From positions 1,798,001-1,862,000 of the forward strand of contig CM074697.1 in the NCBI GenBank assembly GCA_037367355.1: DNA of 64,000 bases, given 5' to 3'. Made by a program: the position numbers and the translations under genes. Each line of letters starts with the position of its first letter. Within the stretch, counting starts at the first letter, position 1. The notes below the pieces were generated by a model that worked only from the letters and a program-made list of their open reading frames with translations, searched no databases and was not told the origin of the DNA. The stretch is from Neoscytalidium dimidiatum. Taxonomy: Eukaryota; Ascomycota; Dothideomycetes; Botryosphaeriales; Botryosphaeriaceae. Shown here one piece after another: positions 35,641 through 45,053 of the stretch.

Positions 35641-36750
35641 TCACCCCTTTCGTAACTTGGCCAACGCGGCTTGTATGCCCTCACTGAGCTGTTCATCCTG
35701 GGGTGCTTTCCGTTTGTTTGACGTGCTCGCATTTTCAGGCCGTTTGGCGGCGCTCGCATGTGCTGGCCCGGCTTGTTTTTTGCTTGATTTGACGGCCTCG
35801 GCCAATTCCATCTCCCGCAAAGCTTCTTCCTCGTCATCGCCAGGGTCCAGGGTAGGCAGATCCTCGGTGATTCGCGTAGATGGTCTTTCCTCAGCGTCCT
35901 GGAACCTGCCCGGTGCTGGGGCGAGCAGATCCTGATCTACAGGCACGGGCGCACCCACGCCCAACCGCGCGGCAACGCGGGGATCTGGAGAAGCCGGCGC
36001 CCCCCTCGTTGCTTGGCGGGAGAAGGTTGGCGGGAAGGCGTCGCTGTCCTCGCGCGTCATGGCGACTTGCTTGGCGGCCTTCTTGACGCGGAAGGGCTCC
36101 CGCACCGTGCTGCACCACTTCCTGACCTTCTTCTCACCCCAGCCGGCCACCAGGGCCACCTCCTCGGGCTGAGCGTTGATGGCGGTCCGCAGGCTTCCGA
36201 AATTGGAGACAAGGCTGACGGCGTCGGTCTTGTTGATGCTGCGCGGGGTGGTGATGAATTCGACCATCCTCTCCGAGTAGTTGGAGGCCTGGGGAGCACG
36301 GATACCGGTCGGGGCAGCGTGCTCGTAGGTTTTGTAAAGCCCAAGATAGCGGCCGGCTTCCTGGGCGCTCCAGCAGAGGATGAGCGTGACGTTGTTGATG
36401 AGCGAGGTTTTCGATAGCTCTTTCAGGGCTTCCTCGTGGTTCTCGATGTCGACCATGGTGAGTAGAACACGCAGGTTGTACTTTCCGGCCAAGGCGCGTA
36501 TGCGCGAGTAGATGTACTCGGGGTGGAGACGGTGGTACTTGAGCGACAGGAAGAGAGCGCACGTCGTAGCGCCGAGCACGTAGTCGGCGGGGATGTCCGA
36601 GTACTCCCAGGGCACGTTGCGGATGCTGTTGAGGATGGGATTGCCCTTCTGGCGCGGCGAGACCAGAATAGAAGCGGGACCGCTGCGGGCAGGCAGGGCC
36701 ACGGGCTTTGGCTGCTGGACCTTGGGCCGCTGGGCGGCAGGATCGGCCAT
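35641..36750 (-). CDS. RAD10: RAD10/ERCC1 subunit of the structure-specific repair endonuclease
   Basis: Non-catalytic partner of RAD1/XPF in the nuclease that cuts 5' of lesions in nucleotide excision repair and removes flaps in recombination. Single exon, 369 aa from the ATG at 36750. The central domain is clear: SILVSPRQKGNPILNSIRNVPWEYSDIPADYVLGATTCALFLSLKYHRLHPEYIYSRI, then LRVLLTMVDIENHEEALKELSKTSLINNVTLILCWSAQEAGRYLGLYK. It ends in the helix-hairpin-helix part (NKTDAVSLVSNFGSLRTAI, EEVALVAGWGEKKVRKWC). The last ~130 aa is a disordered tail rich in Pro/Ala/Glu/Lys, as common in fungal homologues. It is divergent to MED19. Confidence 0.96.
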   Translation of the reverse strand: MADPAAQRPKVQQPKPVALPARSGPASILVSPRQKGNPILNSIRNVPWEYSDIPADYVLGATTCALFLSLKYHRLHPEYIYSRIRALAGKYNLRVLLTMVDIENHEEALKELSKTSLINNVTLILCWSAQEAGRYLGLYKTYEHAAPTGIRAPQASNYSERMVEFITTPRSINKTDAVSLVSNFGSLRTAINAQPEEVALVAGWGEKKVRKWCSTVREPFRVKKAAKQVAMTREDSDAFPPTFSRQATRGAPASPDPRVAARLGVGAPVPVDQDLLAPAPGRFQDAEERPSTRITEDLPTLDPGDDEEEALREMELAEAVKSSKKQAGPAHASAAKRPENASTSNKRKAPQDEQLSEGIQAALAKLRKG

Positions 36751-37000
36751 CACGGATCAGAGCGATGTTTGACGATGTTCGGTTTGCCGAGCGTCCACAG
36801 CCTAATTTGCACAGGGAGAAGATTGCGATTGCGCGGTTCGGAGAAGAAGGCCCCCCGTGCTGAAGCGCATCTGCAGCCGGGGCGGCGGGCGCGGTGCTGG
36901 GCGGGCGGTGTTCCTGGGCAGGCCGCTCCGGGCGACGAGCAGCAAGCAGTGTGGGCGACGTGTGATGTTTGCGACGGACGGTTCTGGTTGCCGATCGGTA

Positions 37001-37045
37001 GCGCAGCGCAGTGCAGCGCAGGGCAGCGCAGGGCAGCGCAGGCAG
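37001..37045 (+). repeat. GCAGCGCAGG-type tandem tract
   Basis: Repeated GCAGCGCAG / GGCAGCGCAG units in the RAD10-MED19 promoter. Confidence 0.8.
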
Positions 37046-37440
37046 GGCGGCAGGGCGGGTCGCGGCGCGCGTCGTAGTCAGGGAAGGCCGCAATGGGCGC
37101 CGGTCAAGCGCTGCTGCTAGGTTGCTAGGTCACGGGGTTTCTTGGCAGCGTCTGGCCTGCGCCCGAACAACGAGGCGCCTTCGCCTTCATCGCTGCTCGT
37201 CTTCGTCCTCTCCAACACCCCGGCATCGCCAACCCGCCCCTCCCAGCGACGCGCAACTGTTCTGCCCTGCCGCTCTCGATCCGCCCGCCAGCCGCAGCCG
37301 TCCTCCACTGCCCACCGACGCAGCGCTCCGGAAGCCGATGAATTAGCTGTCGCAGCCCCATCCGCCGTGACGTTGCGGCGAGCCGCCCTTCCTCACGCCC
37401 GTTGCTCGCTCTCACCCGCGCTGCCGACCGCGCCCGCCCT

Positions 37441-37494
37441 CCGCCTCCGCCTCCGCCTCCTCCTCCACCACCACCACCACCACCACCACCACCC
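37441..37494 (+). repeat. CCGCCT then CCA trinucleotide tract
   Basis: Pure C-rich tract of CCGCCT units followed by about nine CCA triplets, 30 bases upstream of the MED19 ATG. Confidence 0.9.
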
Positions 37495-37524
37495 GGCCAG
37501 CCTCCGTTCGTGCTGCCCGCTCAC

Positions 37525-38810
37525 ATGTCGGTCGACCCGCCGCAGAAACGCCAGCGACAGATAGGATCCTTTTCGCCCGCCTCTCCTCCATACCACCTCG
37601 CTGCCAAGACGGCCGAACCCGCTAAGACGACCCTTCATCAGCACCCCGACACTCCAACCTCGCCACCGTACATGTCTTCCACCGCGCCGACGCACTCCCA
37701 TGCCTCGACCGCCTCACTATCTTCGGCTTCAGGACAGGCCGTGACCCCGCCCTCGTCGGCCAACATGTCACAGGCCTCGCAGCCGCCCAACACCAACTCC
37801 TTCCCGACCCCCGCGAGCAGTGCGGGCACCGTGTCGTTCGCCTTCAAGGGTGAGGATGGCGACGCGCGCATGAGTGATGATGCCATGGAAGGCGTCGCCC
37901 AAGCCGCGACGCGCGATGCAGAGATGGGTAACGACGGCGACCACAGGCACACAGGTCACGACCGGACAGGCACGGGCTCATCCGCGAGCGGTGTTGGCCC
38001 AGATACCCGGCTGCAGCCCGGCTCTGGTCCTTTCTACAAGCTCAGCGAGACTCGTAAGCTCCCCGAACTCGTGCACGTGTTATGCTTTGCCTAGAAGCTT
38101 TTTGTTAACACTGGCCTGCTATAGCGTACCCAATGTCGCGACCCCACGTTTCGCAGGACTTGGTAGCGCTGTACGGCCTTCAACGCATTACTCAGAGCGT
38201 CGCTCGATTCGACCCCAAAACGGGCCAGAAGATCAACAAGCTGCGCAAGTCGTACGAGAGTCACGTCAAGGACTTCAAGATCTCTGGCGGCAAGAGCAGG
38301 CCCGAGGCTGCCCAGGGCCAACTAATGGACCTGCTCCAGTTCCCTGACGAGGAGTACTATCTGCAGCGTGTTCGCGGTAACGAACTGGAAAATGCGCAAC
38401 AGCGCATCCTCGCCAAGCTGAACGGAGGCGCCTTGAAGATGAACCCGGGCAAGCTTCCCAAGGAAGAGGACAGCAAGTGGAAGACGAGGATTGGCACTGA
38501 CGACGGGACTTCTGCGAAGCGGCCCGCTCCCGACGCTGCAATGGACGGCGCAGCGAAGAAGCTTAAGCAGGGCGGTCAGGTCATGCAGGGCCGAAACTCA
38601 GCAACGTCGTCTCCGGCAATGCGGCCATCCCCTGTCCCCAAGCCAGGCGCTGTTCGTCCCGATCGAGCAGGAAAGAAGCGCAGCTATCTTGATTCGAGTT
38701 TCAAAGGCTACGGAGAGGGTTATGGTGACGACGATGGAGTCGGCGAATCAACCGGGGGCGAGGACAATGGAAGGGGTGCCGGCGCCAAGAAGAAGCGCAG
38801 GAAGGTATGA
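37525..38810 (+). CDS. MED19: Mediator complex subunit 19 (Rox3)
   Basis: Subunit of the Mediator head/middle junction that connects activators to RNA polymerase II. Exons 37525-38053 and 38125-38810 give 404 aa. The start MSVDPPQKRQRQIGSFSPASPPYH is typical of fungal Med19. A ~130-aa Ser/Thr/Pro-rich region follows, then the conserved core across the intron: GPFYKLSETPYPMSRPHVSQDLVALYGLQRITQSVARFDPKTGQKINKLRKSYESHVKDF, with the following SGGKSRP. The C-terminus is basic, with AKKKRRKV as a likely nuclear localisation signal. The intron is 71 nt with a TTAAC branch-like site. The ATG at 37525 is the first in frame. Confidence 0.94.
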
Positions 38811-40955
38811 GGTGCTTCTTGTTCCTTTTGCCATCGACATCGATTCCTTTGTCGACACTTCTTTCGGCATGATTCCCACCCCGATGACCAGCAGCCGACT
38901 GACCATATCTGCGCTCAACAGGACTTTGCTGCCGGCAGTCCTCTCGGATTCGACGAGCGCCGACACAACGTTGGGATGGTGGGTGTCCGTCATTAGTCGA
39001 GCTCCAGCATCGCCTGGAAACTTCTGGACTCGACTCATTGAATGGAGGCCGGCACCATATCCGCGCCAGCCAGACCTTATTTCTAACGACTTCGTTGTTA
39101 TTGCTCCGGACCCCGCCTCTCATTGGACGACCAACACGGTATCCCGCGAGCTCGATTCAGGCACCGGCAGCTCCAGCAACAGCCAAGTCATCAAGCCCCC
39201 GAGTATTGAACATGCGTTGACGGGGTGCTCAGACTGCTATTCGTTTGCCATGTTCAAATTTTGCTATACCCGCTTTTGAGCGTGCTTTTATTTGCCTTTT
39301 CCCTCTCGCACTCGCATGCATCTAAACTCTAGGAGCAGAGGACACGTATGGGTCCGGGACAGGGCGTTTTAATGGTGCTTCTTTCCGTCGCCAACCCTCG
39401 GCCGCGCGGCGATGACGGTATTAGTGGTTGTCTTTCCTAGGGTGGGATATCTGGGCGTATTCTCTCTGCTGTTTCTGGCTTATGGTCATTTGCTTGAGAA
39501 GGCTTTCACTGGTTTTGCACACAAGGTCAGGAAGCGTGCGCGCACGAACTGCGAAAACATGACACGAATTAGAACGGGCCCGCAGTTCAACGGGCGAGGC
39601 TCGTGGGAGAGCTGGGGCTGCGGCTACCTGCCTGGTAGGGTGGGGCTCGAGCCTCGGTCTGGGGTTCCCACTTTTTGGTTTATTCTTTTTTCTCCCTTTT
39701 GGTTTATTGTTGGACGTGGTTGCGTATGGTGGCTGTATGGCTTGGTCTGGCCAGCTGCGTCTTTCTGCCTTCCTCTCCACAGCGCGTATTCCTTTGCACG
39801 ACCATTGGCGCCGCTTGCTTTCAGCATTTGCTGGCAGCCGGGTTATTCATTCGGCGTCGTTCTATGGTACGGAGGTAGGGAAGTAGCTGTAGGCTCAGTT
39901 CCTGCCCATATTCGAGTACACTCACGCACATGACGGAGGGGGCATAGATGCAAAACAACCATCACACAGTGAAAATTAAAAAAATGGAAAGGATCTTGAA
40001 CAAGATGAAACACGGTGTTCTATGCGAGTGATCAGAGGTGAACACTCCGGGACGGTTCAGGTTTCATTTCTTTTTTGGCGCCACAGCCCTGGATCCCTTG
40101 ACCGGTCATTTTAAGGTTGAGCGTTCGCTGTTTCGCAGAGGCGGGAGGTCGTTCTACTTTGCTAGAGAGATACCGCCGAGGGCCTGGGCTGGGCTCTTCT
40201 GCTCACTCGGTCGGATGACCCTCTTTCAACGGCTGGCTATACGAAGTTCGACCGAGGTGGCCTCCGACGCGATTTCGCGCGCGCGAGATGCCGCTCGTAG
40301 AGCGTTTGCCCGAGCATATCACTTGCTGCTACACTGTCGCTTCTCGTAATGTGGTAGCGAATTTTCCCGCTCGTCATGTTCGTGGACAGAGCTCTATTGC
40401 GTAATGATGCACACCCGTTCCATCGCCGGCCGACCAAAACGCGGCCCTCGGCAACGACAGAATCGAGCCTTTCGGCTCTATCTGCGATGTACCGTTCATT
40501 CCCGCGCAACCTTGCGCACAGTAGCAGTATGTGCAAATTCAAACTTTCTCATACCACATCACCCTAGCAGCGAGCATGATCGTGAGAATTGAGTCGGAAA
40601 AGAATTTGTTGAGCGCTTTTCCCGATCTGCACAATGATGTCAGCCACGCGCTCTGCTGCTGCGAGAGATGCTGTTGCGCATTTGCGTATCTTTCCCGAGC
40701 TGGAGCTTTATTTAGAAACAACCTTCTGCAAGGATCCGTCTGAACTGCCGTCACTTCTCGAAGTCCGTCGCAATGTCAACCCTCACCAGCCCTGGACCCA
40801 TCTTTCAGTCGAGTTCATATATTATCATTGCAAGAACCTGGAAGACGCAAGTTTTCAGCCAAAAAAATTGTTTTGGTCTGCTTTGCGCGGGCCTCGGCTC
40901 GAACTTAGCACTTCAGGGGTTAGTTAAAAAGAAAAATTTTAATCTCATCATTTCT
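38811..40955. other. 2.1-kb intergenic region, no gene supported
   Basis: 3' flank of MED19, then T/G-rich and mixed sequence. The open frames of under 175 codons have no motifs. The right end contains the Pol III terminators of the minus-strand tRNA. Confidence 0.45.
40926..40936 (-). terminator. Pol III T-run terminators of the tRNA-Met gene
   Basis: On the coding (minus) strand two T5 runs (40932-40936 and 40926-40930) lie about 20 nt after the tRNA's discriminator base, as expected for RNA polymerase III termination. Confidence 0.75.
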
Positions 40956-41081
40956 TAGCTGAAAGTGGTTTCGATCCACTGTCCTCCGGGTTATGAGCCC
41001 GGCGCTGGAAGTTCTGTTAGTAAATTTACAGGTAATATTTTGAGTAGGAATCACATACCGCTTCCGCTGCGCCATTCAGCT
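40956..41081 (-). tRNA. Initiator tRNA-Met (CAT) interrupted by a 54-nt intron in the D stem
   Basis: Exon 1 is 41059-41081 (23 nt) and exon 2 is 40956-41004 (49 nt). Joined they make a 72-nt tRNA with perfect stems: acceptor AGCTGAA/TTCAGCT, D stem GCGC/GCGC, anticodon stem CCGGG/CCCGG with loop CTCATAA, variable AGGAC, T stem AGTGG/CCACT with loop ATCGAAA, discriminator A. Initiator marks are present: A1-U72, three G-C pairs under the anticodon loop, and A54 and A60 in the T loop instead of TTC. The A box (TGGCGCAGCGGA) and B box (GGATCGAAACC) are intact in the exons. The interruption is between positions 24 and 25, not the usual 37/38. It looks functional rather than decayed. Confidence 0.9.
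41005..41058 (-). other. Spliceosomal-type intron inside the tRNA-Met gene
   Basis: On the coding strand it starts GTATGT, contains TTTACTAAC with the branch A about 13 nt from the end, and ends TTCCAG. Its 54-nt length equals that of neighbouring mRNA introns. The same TTTACTAAC occurs in the last intron of the nearby MDM1 gene (47074-47130). The boundaries that give the perfect cloverleaf are exactly a GT...AG pair (one-base shift ambiguity). Confidence 0.85.
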
Positions 41082-41971
41082 TATTCTTGAACTTCAAATA
41101 TGCTTTTAATAATTATATATACGTTCAATTGCATTTACCCAAGTTCGCTGCCAAAATAGAGATTTTGCCGTAGGAGGAAGCGCACGAATCACGACTCATA
41201 GATAGCTCGCAATCCGTCAGCTTAGAGAATACAATAACATCGTGCTTCCAGAGTCCCTGTGTTTCGCGATCCACGACGTGCTATTTCCAGGCGTAGCGTA
41301 ATGATGCTAGTGATATCTTCCAACGAGTTGCTCTAATCCGTGGTACTGGAATTAGAACTCGCAGTAGCTCTTGAATCAAGATGTCGTTCCTTGATTACTC
41401 TTTCTATGTTCGCCAAACGGTGGTTGCGATCTCAAATAGCTTTAGAAATCGATTTCAATATGTAGTATGCGCGCGTCCGTCCCGGGTCCCGTTGCTCGCA
41501 CGCTCGTCTTCTTTCAAAACCACTGTTCCTTCCAGACCGCTAAGGCGCCTTCCACTTAGCGCCTTCTTCACCTCTCTTCAAGAAAGAGGGTGTATCGCGA
41601 TCCATCGAGTCTATAGAGAGTGACCGTATCAGTATATAGGTGAGTATCAAGTCTGACCCGGGAACGATGCATGATATCATGCAAGATCCGCATTTTCGAG
41701 TAGAGAAACGCACTTCTTCAGGAATGGAAGATGGTGGCTCTGTGGATGAAGAAGATGAGCCCGAGGAGGACATAATGAACCAGTAAACACACGAACAGAG
41801 AGCTTCTCGACGCATGGGATGAGAAATTTTGCCGTGAGAGACAAAGATTAGGTCCTACGGTACTTGTTGAAACTTAATGGATTGACCTCTGAGGGTTTAA
41901 CGAGGAGAAAGCTATTTACACAAACCGACACACCGCGCTAAGCCCTTTTTTGTACATTATTCCATGCTAGT
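41082..41971. other. Intergenic, no gene seen
   Basis: 5' flank of the tRNA (AT-rich) and further sequence without motifs. Part of the right end may once have belonged to the MFS gene whose remains follow. Confidence 0.4.
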
Positions 41972-42767
41972 CTATTTACCGAACGCTTTCGACTTCAAAC
42001 AGTACTCACTACCAAGGGAATGTTCAAGAGATAATCTCGCACTCTTGAGAGAACTGCCAAGACAAAAGAGATCCTTGTTGGTGCTATGGATGTTTGGCCT
42101 CATGAGAAGACAAAAAGGGTTATCATCGCGTTCAACCGAGCAAGCTCTGCCCCGGTCACATGTGGCGTCCAAGGCATGTTCCAAAGACTCAGATTTCGCG
42201 CACATAGGAATTATGGATGCTTTGGCCAACACAGACGGCCCGCCGATCTACTAATTTAATCACACGTCAGTATCATAGTTCACAGAAACTGTACAGCCTC
42301 GCTTACTGTGTAGCCTGATGCAGAGTGGAACCCGGAAGCTATCACGGGTATCGCAGTGGTGATAATCGTTATATCCAAAGTTGCAATGAAAACCGAAAGC
42401 TGCAATTCGTCAGTCATTATACAGTTTCAGAATCTAAATACTTCAAAAGTTTTGGCAAGGTTATGTTCTCCAAGTAGCGGCGATCTATCGAGCATTGCTT
42501 CGGTTAAATAACACTACCAGAGGTGGCGACAAGTGTGTTTGTAGGAATACACCGAAGGAAGTGCCGGATGTGTTGGTGCAGCTCTCGGGCATAACTGTGG
42601 ATAAGTTTGTAGCTGCAAGGCGTTGAGGAAAGAAAACAAACAAAAGGAGAAACACCATCTCACGAAAAGATGCAACTCACGTAGAGTGCGACTAGAATGA
42701 GGCCCAAGCTCAATCGCCCCCTCCTTTGCTGGAATGACTCTGGCTCTATAATTTGCGAATCACTCAT
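41972..42767 (-). pseudogene. Remnant of an MFS (DHA2-type) transporter gene
   Basis: Exon 1 (42681-42767) reads MSDSQIIEPESF...RLSLGLILVALY. Exon 2 (42307-42399) reads LSVFIATLDITIITTAIPVI...SGYT, the DHA2 signature after membrane segment 1. Exon 3 then begins at 42250 with TAG where the family has Trp (Y-T-W-I-G), continues I-G-G-P-S-V-L-A-K-A-S-I-I-P, and loses all resemblance about 20 residues later. The frame stays open to 41972 but without transporter features. A 500-aa protein is thus reduced to its first ~80 recognisable residues. Using the second AG of TTAGTAG would avoid the stop, so a short peptide could still be made. Splice sites of the first exons are intact (GTGAGT, GTAAGC), so decay may be recent. 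Confidence 0.75.
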
Positions 42768-43277
42768 ACTTCTCGACATTTGATAAATAAAAGCTCTCTC
42801 GTCTTTCGAGAAAAGGAGGTCTGTGTGCTGCGTATATGTAAGTATGGAGCAGGACGAGGGCCGGCCAAGGTCGCGTGCAATGGTGACATCTATAGTACTA
42901 AGCAAGGACGTGATCCACGATAATGGAGAGGCCTTGATCGCAACTATTTCCTTTTTGGTTGAAAGTAGGGGGGGGAAAAAAAGCAGCCGAAATGACACGC
43001 TCTGCCATAGTCAAGGTGTATAGCGAAATTCGGAGGAGCAAGAGAGGCCTGCTGATTTCATACAATCAACGGCATCCAGTCAGGAGCATGCCAGAGATGA
43101 GAAATAGCTAGCATCGTGACTCTATCCATTTTATCCGCACTGAGATGACGAGGGAAAGGTGGTATAGAGAGGTATTTGTCAATATACAGAGCGCCTCCCA
43201 GAACGAGCAATGCGGTCAATGTATTAACAGAATGTTCTTCTTACTTTCATCGTAGAAAGGAGTACATAGCTCCGTAA
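42768..43277. other. Intergenic
   Basis: 3' flank of VMA5 and former promoter of the MFS remnant. No other feature seen. Confidence 0.5.
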
Positions 43278-44720
43278 CTATTGGATCTCGAATTCGTAGT
43301 AAACATATGGTGTGTACTCGGAATCGCCATGCCCCGCTGCTTGCAGCTCAGCATTTACAGCCGAATCATCCTTCTTCACGCGGCCTTGCTTGTCCCTACC
43401 GAAAGCATTGCCCCCCAGGTATGAGTAGTTGGCGTCAAGGTTTGCCTTCGCCTTCTTGGCGAGCTTTTCATTGGTCTGTGAGAGCGTTAGCTGCTTGTCC
43501 CTGAACCATATTTCTGATCTCTCCTTTATTCAACCTGCATGGGAATGAAAGAGCCCGGGGAGGAAATTCCTGACCTGTACCAATCCACAAACGAACTCCA
43601 GAGGTAGACCATACCGCAGGACGGTCTCCACAAAGACGCGCAATGCGAGCACGTGGATCCAAATCATTGCGCTCTCCGAATAACCGGTGCGGCCAAGCCG
43701 GAGAGCCTCGCCCCAAACCTTGCGCTCTTCCTTCTCTAGACGGTCAACCTCACGGGCTTCTTCCTCCTTGGAACCTTCCTTGTACTTGAAATCACGCGGA
43801 GTCCAGCGCTTCTCGCGGCATTTGTGCACGAACTCGGCGGAATGCTTCTTGAAAGTAACGACTGCGAACAGTGAAAACTCGTCATCTTTGGCGACCTGGC
43901 TGGCCGAGCGGGGAACCACCATGGGTGCCAGGCTCTCGTAGCTCTTCAAGAAGTCCTTCACGAGGGAGTTTGGGACGGCAATCAAATGTGTCTCCAGGTA
44001 TTCTGAGTCTTGCACGAGAACGTCCGGAGGGACAATAGATGCGAGCGACTTGGTAGCGAGGTTTCCGCTGAAGCATGCGGCAAGCATTAGCACAGAATGA
44101 TGCTGGAAGAGCATTCTATGAAGTCTTACGTCTGTCGCCGTTGGCTTGCGGCCAGGTTCGTCTTCACTTGGTTGTACTGGTTGAACTTTGCCTTGACATC
44201 GTTGTCGATACCAGCAAGCTCCTGCACAAGCGATGAGCCTCATCCACGGCAGTGTATCAGAACGATCGGCCATACCTTCTGCAGCGAATCTATCAAGTCG
44301 GCGATAGGCTTGTCGGCGCGGTACTTGACCTTATTCCACTGGAAGGAACGCAGGTACTGCTCCACCGGCTCTGAAACCGTCAGCAGATGTTCCTCGCCCG
44401 CTTCATAATGTGTACGTACTGTCGTTGATGGTCTTCTGCTGAGCAATTTTCTCCTCGTCGCCGTCGAGAATGCCGCGCAACGAGTCCCCGACCTTGTTGA
44501 CGACTTGCTCACAAGCAGTGTTCAACTTGGCGAGGTCGTCGGCCTGCTGCACAAGGGCATCGAGGGTGCCAATCTTGAAGTTGGGGATGTTGAAGGGATA
44601 GGTGTTGCCCAAGTCGTTGGATACGGTGGAGCGCAGCGCGGTGAGGGCCTCGTCATGGTCGTTGGCGGGCGCTATCGATGTGGGTAGTGACACCAGCAGG
44701 TATTTCGAGGCCTTCGACAT
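43278..44720 (-). CDS. VMA5: V-type ATPase subunit C
   Basis: Peripheral V1 subunit that links V1 to the stator and governs assembly of the vacuolar proton pump. Exons 44420-44720, 44276-44370, 44130-44221, 43575-44067 and 43278-43475 give 392 aa, the family length. Conserved blocks: MSKASKYLLVSLPTSI, YPFNIPNFKIGTLDALVQQADDLAKL, NDKPVEQYLRSFQWNKVKYRADKPI, ELAGIDNDVKAKFNQYNQVKTNL, FSLFAVVTFKKHSAEFVHKCREKRWTPRDFKY, and IWIHVLALRVFVETVLRYGLPLEF. The last exon has LGGNAFGRDKQGR and the terminal YTPYVYYEFEIQ. It is divergent to GCV1 across 333 bp. Confidence 0.96.
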
Positions 44721-45053
44721 GGTGTCGGCGAGGCGTCGGACGAGGTCGGGAGGCGGACACACAGTCGGAGAGGAGAGCGGGGGCGGGGCAAGGCAAGGGC
44801 GGGATGGCGATGCAGCTCGTTGTTGTTGCAGTTCTCTGGTAAACTACCTTTGCTGGACGTTGGCAGCCCGAGAGCGGGCCAGGGCCAGAGCTCGGGTCGC
44901 GCACGTTCGTCATGGGGCGCGTGCTGCAGGAAGCTCCCCGCCGCGCGCCAGAGCTCGGCCTACCACACAGCGTCGGTAACTTTCTGATCTCCCCGGCCAC
45001 TCCTCCTCTCGTCTCCTCTCCCCTCATACGAATTCCTGCCTCCGCTTCTCACC
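44721..45053. other. Shared divergent promoter VMA5 / GCV1
   Basis: 333 bp, GC-rich, no coding motif. Confidence 0.5.

Larger units (their letters stand above)
36751..37524. other. Shared divergent promoter RAD10 / MED19
   Basis: 774 bp, GC-rich, containing a GCAGCGCAGG-type tandem tract (about 37001-37045) and a CCGCCT/CCACCA tract (37441-37494). The latter gives a poly-Pro reading in frame with MED19 but lacks an upstream ATG, so I treat it as 5' UTR. Confidence 0.55.

Noticed and set aside
37402..37524. Poly-proline N-terminal extension of MED19
   Set aside because: In frame and open, but there is no ATG upstream of 37525, and the conserved Med19 start is MSVDPPQKRQRQ.
38491..39279. 262-codon plus-strand open frame
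   Set aside because: Its first part is an out-of-frame shadow of MED19 exon 2 and the rest has no motif.
40956..41081. Reading the tRNA insert as a canonical endonuclease-type tRNA intron
   Set aside because: Canonical nuclear introns lie one base 3' of the anticodon. Here the anticodon arm is intact and the insert is in the D stem, with GT...TACTAAC...AG signals.
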